A stretch of DNA of 7,975 nt from positions 1 through 7,975 of the forward strand of contig JADFXA010000025.1 of assembly GCA_015233755.1 (NCBI GenBank), in the 5' to 3' direction. This stretch comes from Desulfamplus sp. (lineage in GTDB: Bacteria > Desulfobacterota > Desulfobacteria > Desulfobacterales > Desulfobacteraceae). The position numbers and the translations under genes are program-made. This document shows, piece by piece, positions 1 through 6,832 of this stretch (position 1 is its first letter; each line of letters opens with the position of its first letter). The notes under the pieces were generated by a model, which searched no databases, had not been told where the DNA came from, and worked only from the letters and a program-made list of their open reading frames with translations.

Positions 1-81
1 CAGATTACACTTGGAGACATTGATTTTTCCAAGCTTGCTGAATACCGTGAAGATAGAAAAAGTGTCTCTGAAAAAGTATAA
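1..81 (+). CDS. C-terminal 26 codons of an upstream gene, possibly a carbon-nitrogen hydrolase (nitrilase family)
   Basis: The first 27 codons are open in frame 1 and end with TAA at 79-81, giving a 26-residue tail. It contains the stretch GDIDFSKLAEYRED. An acidic-hydrophobic strand (xDIDF) followed by a short helix with a YR pair resembles the C-terminal tail of nitrilase-superfamily amidohydrolases, which often end in E/DIDL...L..YR followed by a few residues. The fragment is too short for a firm family call, and any protein ending in a strand plus helix could look like this. It runs in the same direction as lptF, 153 nt upstream. No convincing terminator follows, so read-through into lptF is possible. 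I am confident that it is a real gene end but only weakly confident of the family. Confidence 0.5.
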   Translation, partial: QITLGDIDFSKLAEYREDRKSVSEKV

Positions 82-116
82 TAGTGTTGTATATTAGAGT
101 TTCTAAAAAACTTCAA

Positions 117-144
117 TTGTCCCCTTGACTTTATTGGATATAAT
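117..144 (+). promoter_or_regulatory. Candidate sigma70-type promoter for lptF-lptG-waaA
   Basis: A perfect -10 hexamer TATAAT lies at 139-144, preceded after a 16-bp spacer by TTGTCC at 117-122, which matches the -35 consensus at four of six positions. A start site near 151 would leave a leader of about 84 nt before the lptF ATG at 235. It sits in the only sizeable gap upstream of the three closely spaced genes, which is where a promoter is expected. A perfect TATAAT can arise by chance in AT-rich DNA, so this is a prediction only. Confidence 0.4.
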
Positions 145-234
145 ATCTGTTTTTTGAAAAGGTCAATTGGATAATAAAAATCTTTGAACTGTCGAGCTAT
201 TCCTCCCTATTTTTTTAGGTCTGAATTATAAAAA

Positions 235-1512
235 ATGCCTTCTATATTAAGTAGATATATTTTTAAGGAGTTGATTTCACCCTTCACTCTATCTCTTATA
301 GTTTTAACATTTATGTTCCTTATGACAAGAATTCCTGAAATCATTAATATGGTGGTTAATTACAATGCGGGAATCTTATCTATCTTCATGCTAATCCTTT
401 ATACCCTTCCGCGTTTTATGGAATTTACTATACCAATGTCTGTTATGATATCTGTGCTTTTAACTATGATGCGGATGTCAAATGATAATGAGATAATTGC
501 ACTAAAAGGAAGTGGTATTAACATATCGCGGATTATTCCTCCTGTTTTAACCTTATCTATTATTGGAACGATTCTATCTCTTTGGATTACAATTTATGGT
601 GTGCCTTGGGGTAGATTCTCATTTGCAGCCAAAGGGATAGAGCTTGCTAAAACAACGTTTAATTTCACATTAAAAGAGCGGCAGTTTAATAATATAGTCG
701 ATAATGTTATGATTTATGTTACTTCAATTGATATAAAAACATCTGAACTTAAAGATATTTTTATAGAAGACAGCAGAAATCCTGATATTGTCAATATTAC
801 AGTTGCCTCAAAAGGTCTTTTTACCTCATATCAAGTAGAGCCAGAGCTATCAAATAGTGGAGAGACAAAGCTATCAAACAGTGAAGAGAGAACAAAATCG
901 ACAGATAGATCATCAGTATCGTCAGAATATAGGTATACACTTCGTCTATCTAACGGTAGTATCAATCAGGTTGATATAACAGGACGATCTGTTAATGCAG
1001 TAAGTTTTGACACCTATGACATAAATTTTGACGCTCCATTAAACAGCAAAAGTTCTAAACAACACATTAAAGATTTTGACGAGATGTATCTTGATGAGCT
1101 TCTACAATTTATTAGAAGTTGCAAAGAAAGATTAAATGGCAATAAGAAGAGTCAATCGGATAACAGTGCAACAATAAAAGAGATTCAATCTGCGCTTATG
1201 GAGCTGCATGAGAAGTTTGCTATACCTTTTGCATGTATTGCACTTGGCTTGCTCTCTATTCCTATTGGAGTCAGCTCCTCCTCTTCGAGACGTTCATCAG
1301 GTTTTGGATTGGCATTAAGTTTTTTTATCTTCTATTATCTTCTTCTTGCTGCTGCATGGTCTGCTGGAGAGAGTGGATATTATCCACCAGCTATTGGAAT
1401 GTGGCTGCCTAATTTTATAATTAGTGCTGCTTCAATCTATATGTTCTCAAAAGTTTCTCATGAGAAACCAATTTTTTTACTATACAGTCGATTTAAGTTT
1501 AAAAGCAGCTAA
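235..1512 (+). CDS. lptF: LPS export ABC transporter permease LptF (YjgP/YjgQ family)
   Basis: LptF is one of two inner-membrane permease subunits of the LptB2FG exporter, which pulls LPS out of the inner membrane and passes it to LptC/LptA. The 425-residue protein has the family layout: a first helix at about residues 15-36 after an SRYIFKEL start, helices around 48-78 and 100-120, a periplasmic beta-rich domain at about 135-265, then three helices near 328-346, 356-376 and 385-405. The NEIIALKGSG segment (85-94) matches the cytoplasmic coupling helix that contacts LptB, with Glu86 at the conserved acidic position. The protein is about 60 residues longer than the usual ~366. Part of the excess is a polar Ser/Glu-rich insertion at about 200-233 that contains a duplicated octapeptide. 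The ATG at 235 gives the standard N-terminus. The nearest SD-like bases (AGGT, 217-220) are rather distant. lptG follows after 6 nt. LptF is distinguished from LptG by its N-terminal half and gene order. Confidence 0.9.
   Translation: MPSILSRYIFKELISPFTLSLIVLTFMFLMTRIPEIINMVVNYNAGILSIFMLILYTLPRFMEFTIPMSVMISVLLTMMRMSNDNEIIALKGSGINISRIIPPVLTLSIIGTILSLWITIYGVPWGRFSFAAKGIELAKTTFNFTLKERQFNNIVDNVMIYVTSIDIKTSELKDIFIEDSRNPDIVNITVASKGLFTSYQVEPELSNSGETKLSNSEERTKSTDRSSVSSEYRYTLRLSNGSINQVDITGRSVNAVSFDTYDINFDAPLNSKSSKQHIKDFDEMYLDELLQFIRSCKERLNGNKKSQSDNSATIKEIQSALMELHEKFAIPFACIALGLLSIPIGVSSSSSRRSSGFGLALSFFIFYYLLLAAAWSAGESGYYPPAIGMWLPNFIISAASIYMFSKVSHEKPIFLLYSRFKFKSS
845..892 (+). repeat. 24-bp tandem duplication inside lptF
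   Basis: Units 845-868 and 869-892 are head-to-tail 24-bp copies differing at three positions (21 of 24 identical). The period is a multiple of three, so it keeps the frame and encodes two octapeptides of the form xLSNSxEx. It lies within the polar insertion in the periplasmic domain of LptF, and is best explained as an in-frame slippage or duplication event that has since drifted. Confidence 0.85.
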
Positions 1513-1518
1513 AATACC

Positions 1519-2670
1519 ATGCCAATTCTTATTCAATACTGGGTTAAAGAGTTTTTCAGATTTTTTTTGATTATACAAACTATTGTTATGGCAATATTTA
1601 TCTCTGTTGATTATCTGACCAACATAGATAAATTTCTTAAATCAGGAATATCTCTTTTCAGTGGCTTAGGGTATGTGCTTCTTAAGACTCCATTTATGTT
1701 TGTTCAGCTTACCCCTGCTGGAGCTGTTTTAGCTGTTGTAACGGTCTTTGGTATTATGAATAGGAATAATGAGCTGCTTGCAATAAAATCAAGTGGTATA
1801 ACCACGTCGTATATAGTTATGCCTGCTATTTGTACTGGTATCTGCCTTGCACTACTTATGTTTTTTCTTGGAGAAACTGTAGTGCCAATCACTATGGCAA
1901 AAGCAAACCACATAAAATATTCTGTTATTAAAAAAAATAGAAATCTCTATGCTGTTAGAGAAAATATCTGGATAAAAGGAGATATGAGTATATCTCACTT
2001 TAAATATTTTAACCCAAGAGATAAAACAATCTCAGGAATCACAATAGTTTTTTTTGATAGCAACTTTAAAATTTCCAAAAGAGTTGATGCTCAGAGTGGT
2101 AAATTTGAGCATGATATTGAAGTGTTAAATAACTTAAAACTCTCATATAGTCTTGAAAAGTTGAAAGAAAGAGTAAAATTAAAAAGTGGAATATGGATAC
2201 TTAAAGGGGTTCTTGAACAAACTTTTGACAGAAGCGTTAATGATTTTGTAATAAAAGAGTATGGGCAAAAAGAGCTTGATCTTGAATTAAAACCAGATGA
2301 TTTAAAGGCAGTTGTAAAAAAATCAGATGAAATGGACTTTAGGGAATTGGCTGCACATGTTAACAAAATCGAGAATGAAGGCTACGACGCTGCCACATAT
2401 AAAGTTGATCTATTTGGGAAGACAGCTTTTCCTTTTATCTGCGTTATAATGTCAATTATTGGATCAGCAGCAGGTATGAGACGCTTTGTAAAAGAAAACC
2501 TTGCTTTTGGTATTGCAATTGGTATTGGGGCATCTTTTTTCTATTGGATTGTGTATGGTTTTTCAACTTCTCTTGGTTATGCAAGAGTGCTACCGCCTTT
2601 TATTAGTGCATGGGCTACAAATTTTCTTTTTTTGTGTTTAGCAGTTATTTATCTTCTGAATACCGAATGA
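1519..2670 (+). CDS. lptG: LPS export ABC transporter permease LptG
   Basis: LptG is the second permease subunit, pairing with LptF to form the LPS-extruding cavity of LptB2FG in the inner membrane. The 383-residue length is normal for the family. Visible features are helix 1 (about 11-32), a DKFLKSG segment typical of LptG, the LTPAGAVLAVV helix (64-74 onward), and the coupling helix NRNNELLAIKSSGIT (81-95) with Glu85 at the LptB-contacting position. A third helix at about 98-122 and a periplasmic beta domain at about 135-265 containing ENIWIKGD (148-155) follow. Three C-terminal helices lie near 303-320, 328-348 and 358-380. Unlike lptF, it shows no obvious low-complexity insertion. It starts 6 nt after the lptF stop and ends 16 nt before waaA, so co-transcription is likely. 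No clear SD precedes the ATG at 1519, so translation may depend on coupling to lptF. Confidence 0.92.
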   Translation: MPILIQYWVKEFFRFFLIIQTIVMAIFISVDYLTNIDKFLKSGISLFSGLGYVLLKTPFMFVQLTPAGAVLAVVTVFGIMNRNNELLAIKSSGITTSYIVMPAICTGICLALLMFFLGETVVPITMAKANHIKYSVIKKNRNLYAVRENIWIKGDMSISHFKYFNPRDKTISGITIVFFDSNFKISKRVDAQSGKFEHDIEVLNNLKLSYSLEKLKERVKLKSGIWILKGVLEQTFDRSVNDFVIKEYGQKELDLELKPDDLKAVVKKSDEMDFRELAAHVNKIENEGYDAATYKVDLFGKTAFPFICVIMSIIGSAAGMRRFVKENLAFGIAIGIGASFFYWIVYGFSTSLGYARVLPPFISAWATNFLFLCLAVIYLLNTE

Positions 2671-2686
2671 TTTTTCTTAAAACCTT

Positions 2687-4129
2687 ATGAAACGATTTTT
2701 ATATAACAGTATAACATCTATTGTTTTTTTCCTTCTACTACCTTTTCTCCCATTTATCTATATCTTTTCATCTAAACGCAGAGCGAATATGCTTGAGCGT
2801 CTGGGTTGGATTCATCTGATTTCAAAAAAATACTCTAAATCAAATCCTGAAATAAATTCTTATAAAAAACGTATTTGGTTACACGCTCTTTCTGTAGGTG
2901 AAATAAAATCAGCTCTTCCTCTTGTTAATGCTATCAAAGAGAGATATTTGAGTAATTCAAATTACGAATTAGTCATAACAGCTTCCACAAAAACAGGCTT
3001 TGATATTGCAAATCGTCTTTTTTTAACTCCCTTTGAAATAAATAATCAATCAAATCATAATGCAATGTCAGTGCAAGTCGGGTATTTTCCATTTGATCTG
3101 CTATTTTCTGTAAAAAGCATCTGTTCAAGGATTGATCCTGATATTGTTATTATTGTGGAAAGCGATTTATGGCCCCAATTTTTGTGGTATATGAACGATA
3201 AAAGAATTCCTGTTTTTCTTGTAAATGCAAGGCTTTCTCAATCTTCATTTAATGGCTATATGGCTTTGGAAAAAATAGGTCTATTTTCTTCAATCTTTTC
3301 TTTATTTGAAAAGATCATGGTTCAGACAGAGATTGACCAAAAAAGATTTTTGCAAATAGGAGTGCCAGAAGAAAAAGTTATCTTAGCAGGCAATATAAAA
3401 TTTGATCAGCCAATCCCAAAAACAGATATTCCTGATTTGGATAAATTTAAAAATCATACCCCAATTAATAGTCATACTCAAGTTACGCCTCACTCTCAAA
3501 TTAAGAGCAATACCCAGATATATATTGTTGCTGGAAGCACTCATGAAGGAGAAGAGGATATTCTTGCTTCTATTTTTTTAGAATTAAAGCAAATAACTCA
3601 ATTAAAACAAAATCCCATCACCAATAGCTTTAGTTGTAGCGATATTAAACTTATTATTGCCCCAAGAGATCCCAAAAGAGCACCAGATATTAATAAAATG
3701 CTTAATACAAAAGGTTTTATGTGTAGTTTATTAAGCGATAAAGAGAGAACTATATATGAGAGTGATATTGTGGTTATTGACAAAATGGGCATTCTTTCAG
3801 CTCTCTATTCAATATGTGATATTGCTTTTGTGGGTGGTTCTCTTGTTTCATGCGGGGGGCATAATCCATTAGAGCCTGCACTGTTTTCAAAGCCCGTGAT
3901 TTTTGGTACATATACTGATGATTTTAAGGAGATAACAGAAACTATGCTCTCAAACAATGCAGCTTTTAGAGTTAAAGATAAAAACGAGCTTTTTGACACT
4001 ATTTTTATGCTTTTAAACGATAAAGCGTTGGCAGTTAGGGTAGGGCAGAATGCTGGCAGACTTGTTGTAAACGGAAGAGGGGCTGTTGACAAGATATTGT
4101 CCGTTATTTCCCAAAACGATTCAAAATAG
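2687..4129 (+). CDS. waaA: 3-deoxy-D-manno-octulosonic acid (Kdo) transferase, GT30 family
   Basis: WaaA (KdtA) transfers Kdo from CMP-Kdo to lipid IVA at the cytoplasmic face of the inner membrane. An N-terminal hydrophobic anchor (about 8-28) precedes a GT-B fold. The acceptor-side motif reads HALSVGEIKSALPLV (66-80), with Glu72 at the position of the catalytic acid. ESDLWPQF (158-165) corresponds to the usual E-T-E-x-W-P-N motif. GNIKFD (235-240) ends the N-domain. The donor-side motifs are AGSTHEGEE (282-290), APRDPKR (325-331) and GGSLVSCGGHNPLEPA (383-398). At 480 residues it is about 55 longer than E. coli WaaA. The extra length falls at about 117-131, in the interdomain linker (about 245-276, repeat-built) and near 307-319. 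The ATG at 2687 gives a normal N-terminus but has no evident SD. Its 3' end overlaps the convergent minus-strand gene by 26 bp. Whether it adds one, two or more Kdo residues cannot be told from sequence. Confidence 0.95.
   Translation: MKRFLYNSITSIVFFLLLPFLPFIYIFSSKRRANMLERLGWIHLISKKYSKSNPEINSYKKRIWLHALSVGEIKSALPLVNAIKERYLSNSNYELVITASTKTGFDIANRLFLTPFEINNQSNHNAMSVQVGYFPFDLLFSVKSICSRIDPDIVIIVESDLWPQFLWYMNDKRIPVFLVNARLSQSSFNGYMALEKIGLFSSIFSLFEKIMVQTEIDQKRFLQIGVPEEKVILAGNIKFDQPIPKTDIPDLDKFKNHTPINSHTQVTPHSQIKSNTQIYIVAGSTHEGEEDILASIFLELKQITQLKQNPITNSFSCSDIKLIIAPRDPKRAPDINKMLNTKGFMCSLLSDKERTIYESDIVVIDKMGILSALYSICDIAFVGGSLVSCGGHNPLEPALFSKPVIFGTYTDDFKEITETMLSNNAAFRVKDKNELFDTIFMLLNDKALAVRVGQNAGRLVVNGRGAVDKILSVISQNDSK
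3455..3526 (+). repeat. Degenerate 18-bp (hexapeptide) repeat in the waaA interdomain linker
   Basis: Four successive 18-nt blocks (3455, 3473, 3491, 3509) encode HTPINS, HTQVTP, HSQIKS and NTQIYI. Each begins with His/Asn then Thr/Ser, and the last three have Gln at position 3 and Val or Ile at position 4. The similarity is clearer in protein than in DNA. The block lies between the GNIKFD end of the N-domain and the AGSTHEGEE start of the C-domain. The last unit merges into the first strand of the C-domain, so it is less certain. Confidence 0.5.
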
Positions 4130-4631
4130 CAAAAATTGCCCGCCGTATTAATGCAAAAACTCCCCATGCCATAAGCCACAAAATAAAAACAAAAGCAATT
4201 CCGGGATCAATTGAATGGTATTTGACAGGAGAAAAATTGTTGCTGCTAACTTTATAAGTTGCTGAGACAATATGATCTGGATCGTCTCGTTTAAGTGTTA
4301 TAACAACATTGTCAGCTTTATTTCCAGATGGCAACTCATTCTTCTTAGAGGGTGGTAGGGTAACACTATAAGCAAAAGTCATATTTCCCATCAAAGCCTT
4401 ACCATCTCCAGATGCTGTCCAAAAAGCGGGCTTTGGAGATGCTTTTACCCAATCCTCAAATTTTAAAATCTCAGGCTTATTTTCACTGTTGACAATTAGA
4501 ATAGGAAAATTTTTATTGGGCTTATCATTATCTTCGTAAGTCTTGGGCATATATGGTAATATCCCCCATAAAAATATAACTGCAAGGATAACTCTGATGC
4601 TCCAGTTTAATGTATTACGAATTAGTAACAT
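4104..4631 (-). CDS. Small membrane protein of unknown function, two transmembrane helices, antisense within the LPS gene run
   Basis: This 175-residue protein matches no family I can name. An N-terminal helix at about 11-27 is followed by some 115 mostly polar residues and a second helix at about 143-161, ending in a basic tail (Arg163, Arg164, Arg172, Lys175). Basic residues at both ends suggest both termini are cytoplasmic and the central domain periplasmic. The central part has alternating hydrophobic stretches (for example MTFAYSVTLP at 84-93 and NVVITLKR at 108-115), consistent with beta structure. It is likely real because the + strand has no long frame at 4130-4542, the composition is coherent for a membrane protein, and GAGAG lies 12 nt before the ATG. 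It converges on waaA with a 26-bp overlap and diverges from lpxK with 40 bp between start codons. A role in the envelope is guessed from context only. Confidence 0.7.
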   Translation of the reverse strand: MLLIRNTLNWSIRVILAVIFLWGILPYMPKTYEDNDKPNKNFPILIVNSENKPEILKFEDWVKASPKPAFWTASGDGKALMGNMTFAYSVTLPPSKKNELPSGNKADNVVITLKRDDPDHIVSATYKVSSNNFSPVKYHSIDPGIAFVFILWLMAWGVFALIRRAIFAILNRFGK

Positions 4632-4671
4632 AATAAAAATCTACTCTCATATAGAAAAAAAAATAATAAAA

Positions 4672-5952
4672 ATGTCTGGTGAAGATATTAATGTCAAACA
4701 GCCTTTTGCCTTTAATCTCTTTAGACGTTTTTTGTTTGTTTTGTCAATTATTTATGGGGCTGTTGTCTCTTTACGCCTCTGGCTCTATGAAAAACAGATA
4801 CTTAAAAGCAGAAAAGCCCCCTGTTTTGTTATATCCATTGGAAATATTGTAGCTGGTGGTAGCGGTAAGACTCCAATGGCAATTTATATAGCAGAAATGG
4901 TCAAATCAATGGGTTTTAATCCTGTTGTGATAAGTCGTGGATATGGCGGTAATTTAAGAAAAAAAAGTTCAAAAACATGTAGATCGGATAGCTATGAAAT
5001 GAAAACCTTGATAAATAATTCAAGAGTCTCTGTTTCTGATATTTATGGTAATGTAGTTGTAGGTGATGGCAATAAGGTGTTTGAGACTCCTGAAGTTGTT
5101 GGTGATGAGCCTTTTATGATGGCATCAAGGCTCTCTTTTCCTGTCATTGTTGGTAAAGATCGTTTTAAAGCTGCAATCATGGCACTTAATATGTCTTATT
5201 CAAAACCAAATAAAACTAATGGAAAAATAGATAGTTTCAGTAAAAAGAAAAATGATAACTTTTTAGGTGTACCGAATATAGCAAATATTGATGTGATAAT
5301 TCTTGATGATGGATTTCAGCATATTAGGCTTAAAAGAGATCTTGATATAGTTCTTATGGATTACAGTCGTCCTTTTGGAAATGGTTACCTTTTGCCCTCT
5401 GGCAGGTTAAGAGAGCCACCTAAAAGGGCAATTGATAGGTCAGATATAATAATTTTAACAAGATATAATTCTGATCATTTAAAGAGTGTTGATGGGAGCT
5501 ATTTGGAAAAAAATCTCAGCTATAAAGGTAAAAACAAAACATGTTTTGTGACAAAACACAAACCTTTCCTACACTCCTTTTTGCACAAAGCTAAACCTTT
5601 TTCTACTAATATTACAAATCTAAAAGGCAGAAAAGGGTGTCTCTTTTCAGGAATTGCTGATAATCAATCTTTTAGAAAAACCGTTGAGAATTTAGGTGTA
5701 TCAGTCAAGGCACATCTTGAATTTAATGATCATCACATGTATAAGAGCTGGGAAATTTTAACGATTCTTGATACATTTAAAGAATGCGGTGCTGATTTGT
5801 TAATAACAACAGAAAAAGATTACGCAAGATTGGGTATGGATAAAAAATATATATGGGCAATGGACTTTGCTGTCATTGGTATAGAAATTGATTTTTTAGA
5901 CAAAAAAGATGACTTTCAGAATGTGATTTATAAAAAAATATGTGAAAAATAG
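4672..5952 (+). CDS. lpxK: Tetraacyldisaccharide 4'-kinase (lipid A biosynthesis)
   Basis: LpxK uses ATP to phosphorylate the 4' position of tetraacyl disaccharide 1-phosphate, giving lipid IVA, the WaaA substrate. It is a monotopic inner-membrane kinase; an N-terminal hydrophobic segment lies at about 17-37. Family hallmarks, numbered from the ATG at 4672, are the P-loop GNIVAGGSGKTP (57-68), SRGYGG (88-93), VVGDEP (142-147), GKDR (161-164), LDDGFQH (211-217) with its conserved Asp pair, LPSGRLREP (241-249), FSGIAD (325-330), FNDHHMY (351-357) with the His pair, and TTEKDYARL (379-387). At 426 residues it is about 75-95 longer than usual, with polar inserts near 94-139 and 174-205. The frame stays open upstream to a TTG at 4543, but that start would add 43 residues lacking family features and overlap the antisense gene, so 4672 is preferred. 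No SD is visible; the leader is almost pure A/T. The WaaE-like gene follows after 24 nt. Confidence 0.94.
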   Translation: MSGEDINVKQPFAFNLFRRFLFVLSIIYGAVVSLRLWLYEKQILKSRKAPCFVISIGNIVAGGSGKTPMAIYIAEMVKSMGFNPVVISRGYGGNLRKKSSKTCRSDSYEMKTLINNSRVSVSDIYGNVVVGDGNKVFETPEVVGDEPFMMASRLSFPVIVGKDRFKAAIMALNMSYSKPNKTNGKIDSFSKKKNDNFLGVPNIANIDVIILDDGFQHIRLKRDLDIVLMDYSRPFGNGYLLPSGRLREPPKRAIDRSDIIILTRYNSDHLKSVDGSYLEKNLSYKGKNKTCFVTKHKPFLHSFLHKAKPFSTNITNLKGRKGCLFSGIADNQSFRKTVENLGVSVKAHLEFNDHHMYKSWEILTILDTFKECGADLLITTEKDYARLGMDKKYIWAMDFAVIGIEIDFLDKKDDFQNVIYKKICEK

Positions 5953-5976
5953 AGATAAGATATAAGTAATTTTATT

Positions 5977-6783
5977 ATGACAACATTATCAGTAACGGTT
6001 ATTGCTAAGAATGAATCAGAAAATATAGGTATATGTCTTGAGTCTGTAAAATGGGCTGATGAAGTTATTGTCCTTGATTCAGGAAGTTTGGACAACACAG
6101 TAGAGATCTGCAGACAATACACAGATAAGGTTTTTATAACGGATTGGCAAGGATTTGGAATTCAGAAAAACCGTGCAATTGATATGGCTACATCTGAATG
6201 GATTTTGTCGATTGATGCTGATGAATTTGTGTCGTGCGATCTTAAGATAGAAATTGAAAAGGTAATTAATAAAAAAAATAATAATCTAATCGCATATAAA
6301 ATTCCAAGAAGTTCAAACTATTGCGGACGTTTTATGAAGCATAGTGGTTGGTCTCCAGATTATGTTACGCGACTATTTAGGCGTGGATATGCCCGATTTA
6401 GCGATGATCTTGTGCATGAAAGTCTGATTGTTCAAAATGATGAGAGAAAAGATGGTAGGCCGTCGGAAGTTGGAGAACGAAAAATTAATGGTCGCATTGG
6501 CAGATTGACTACCCCTCTCATACACAACTCTTTTAAGGAATTAGATAAGGTTTTAGAAAAGGTTAATGCATATTCATCTGCAAGCGCCAAGATGCTATAT
6601 CAAAGAGGTAAAAAAGCTTCAATAACTGATGCGGTGTTACATGGTTTGTGGAGTTTCTTCTACACTTACATTTTACGTGCTGGCTTTTTAGATGGTAAAG
6701 AGGGATTTATGCTTGCAGTATCAAGTGCTGAGGTAACCTATTATAAATATGCTAAACTTATGCTTTTGATTAACACAAAATAG
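5977..6783 (+). CDS. Family 2 glycosyltransferase, WaaE/KdtX (LgtF)-like, LPS core
   Basis: This is a 268-residue cytoplasmic GT-A enzyme, probably adding a hexose to the LPS inner core. The start MTTLSVTVIAKNESENI is the classic GT2 nucleotide-binding strand and loop. Next come WADEVIVLDSGSLDNT (26-41), QGFGIQKNRAID (58-69), the metal-binding DAD triad in SIDADE (78-83), RLFRR (132-136) and VHE (146-148), a pattern characteristic of the WaaE/KdtX beta-1,4-glucosyltransferase group. The C-terminal region holds LHGLWSFFYTYILRAGFLDGKEGF (221-244), the membrane-associating segment common to this group. Residues 154-170 form a charged insert between the VHE segment and the GRIGRL strand, where relatives usually have a short turn. 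It lies directly after lpxK, and waaE/kdtX homologues are often found beside waaA in other bacteria. The sugar donor cannot be fixed from sequence, so no gene symbol is given. Confidence 0.88.
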   Translation: MTTLSVTVIAKNESENIGICLESVKWADEVIVLDSGSLDNTVEICRQYTDKVFITDWQGFGIQKNRAIDMATSEWILSIDADEFVSCDLKIEIEKVINKKNNNLIAYKIPRSSNYCGRFMKHSGWSPDYVTRLFRRGYARFSDDLVHESLIVQNDERKDGRPSEVGERKINGRIGRLTTPLIHNSFKELDKVLEKVNAYSSASAKMLYQRGKKASITDAVLHGLWSFFYTYILRAGFLDGKEGFMLAVSSAEVTYYKYAKLMLLINTK

Positions 6784-6832
6784 AACTATTTTAATAAATT
6801 AAATCTTATAAAATCGAGGTATTTGAGAACTT

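Noticed and set aside
97..113. Possible hairpin terminator after the first gene
   Set aside because: The stem is only 5-6 A/T-rich base pairs around a 5-nt loop, and no T-run follows.
125..144. TTGACT at 125-130 as the -35 partner of TATAAT at 139-144
   Set aside because: The spacer would be only 8 bp, too short for sigma70. TTGTCC at 117-122 gives an acceptable 16 bp.
1704..2366. Minus-strand open frames opposite lptG (1704-1913 and 2091-2366)
   Set aside because: They lie wholly opposite a full-length LptG with intact family features and have no recognisable composition or initiation site.
3805..4179. Minus-strand open frame opposite the end of waaA
   Set aside because: It lies mostly antisense to conserved WaaA motifs (GGHNPLEP region) and overlaps the end of the better-supported membrane-protein gene in another frame. 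It is a shadow of waaA coding sequence.
4606..4634. Plus-strand promoter for lpxK, TTTAAT at 4606-4611 with CATAAT at 4629-4634
   Set aside because: The 17-bp spacing is good, but the -35 matches at only three of six positions in very AT-rich DNA. Possible, but not supportable alone.
4543..4671. Upstream extension of lpxK from a TTG at 4543
   Set aside because: The added 43 residues have no LpxK-family character, the start is a TTG without an SD, and the extension would overlap the antisense gene by 89 bp. The ATG at 4672 gives the usual short N-terminus before the membrane helix.
4663..4697. Minus-strand promoter for the membrane-protein gene using TTGACA at 4692-4697
   Set aside because: The -35 match is perfect, but hexamers at 16-18 bp spacing match the -10 consensus poorly, and the TATTAT-like element is about 23 bp away. 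It is not strong enough to list as a feature.
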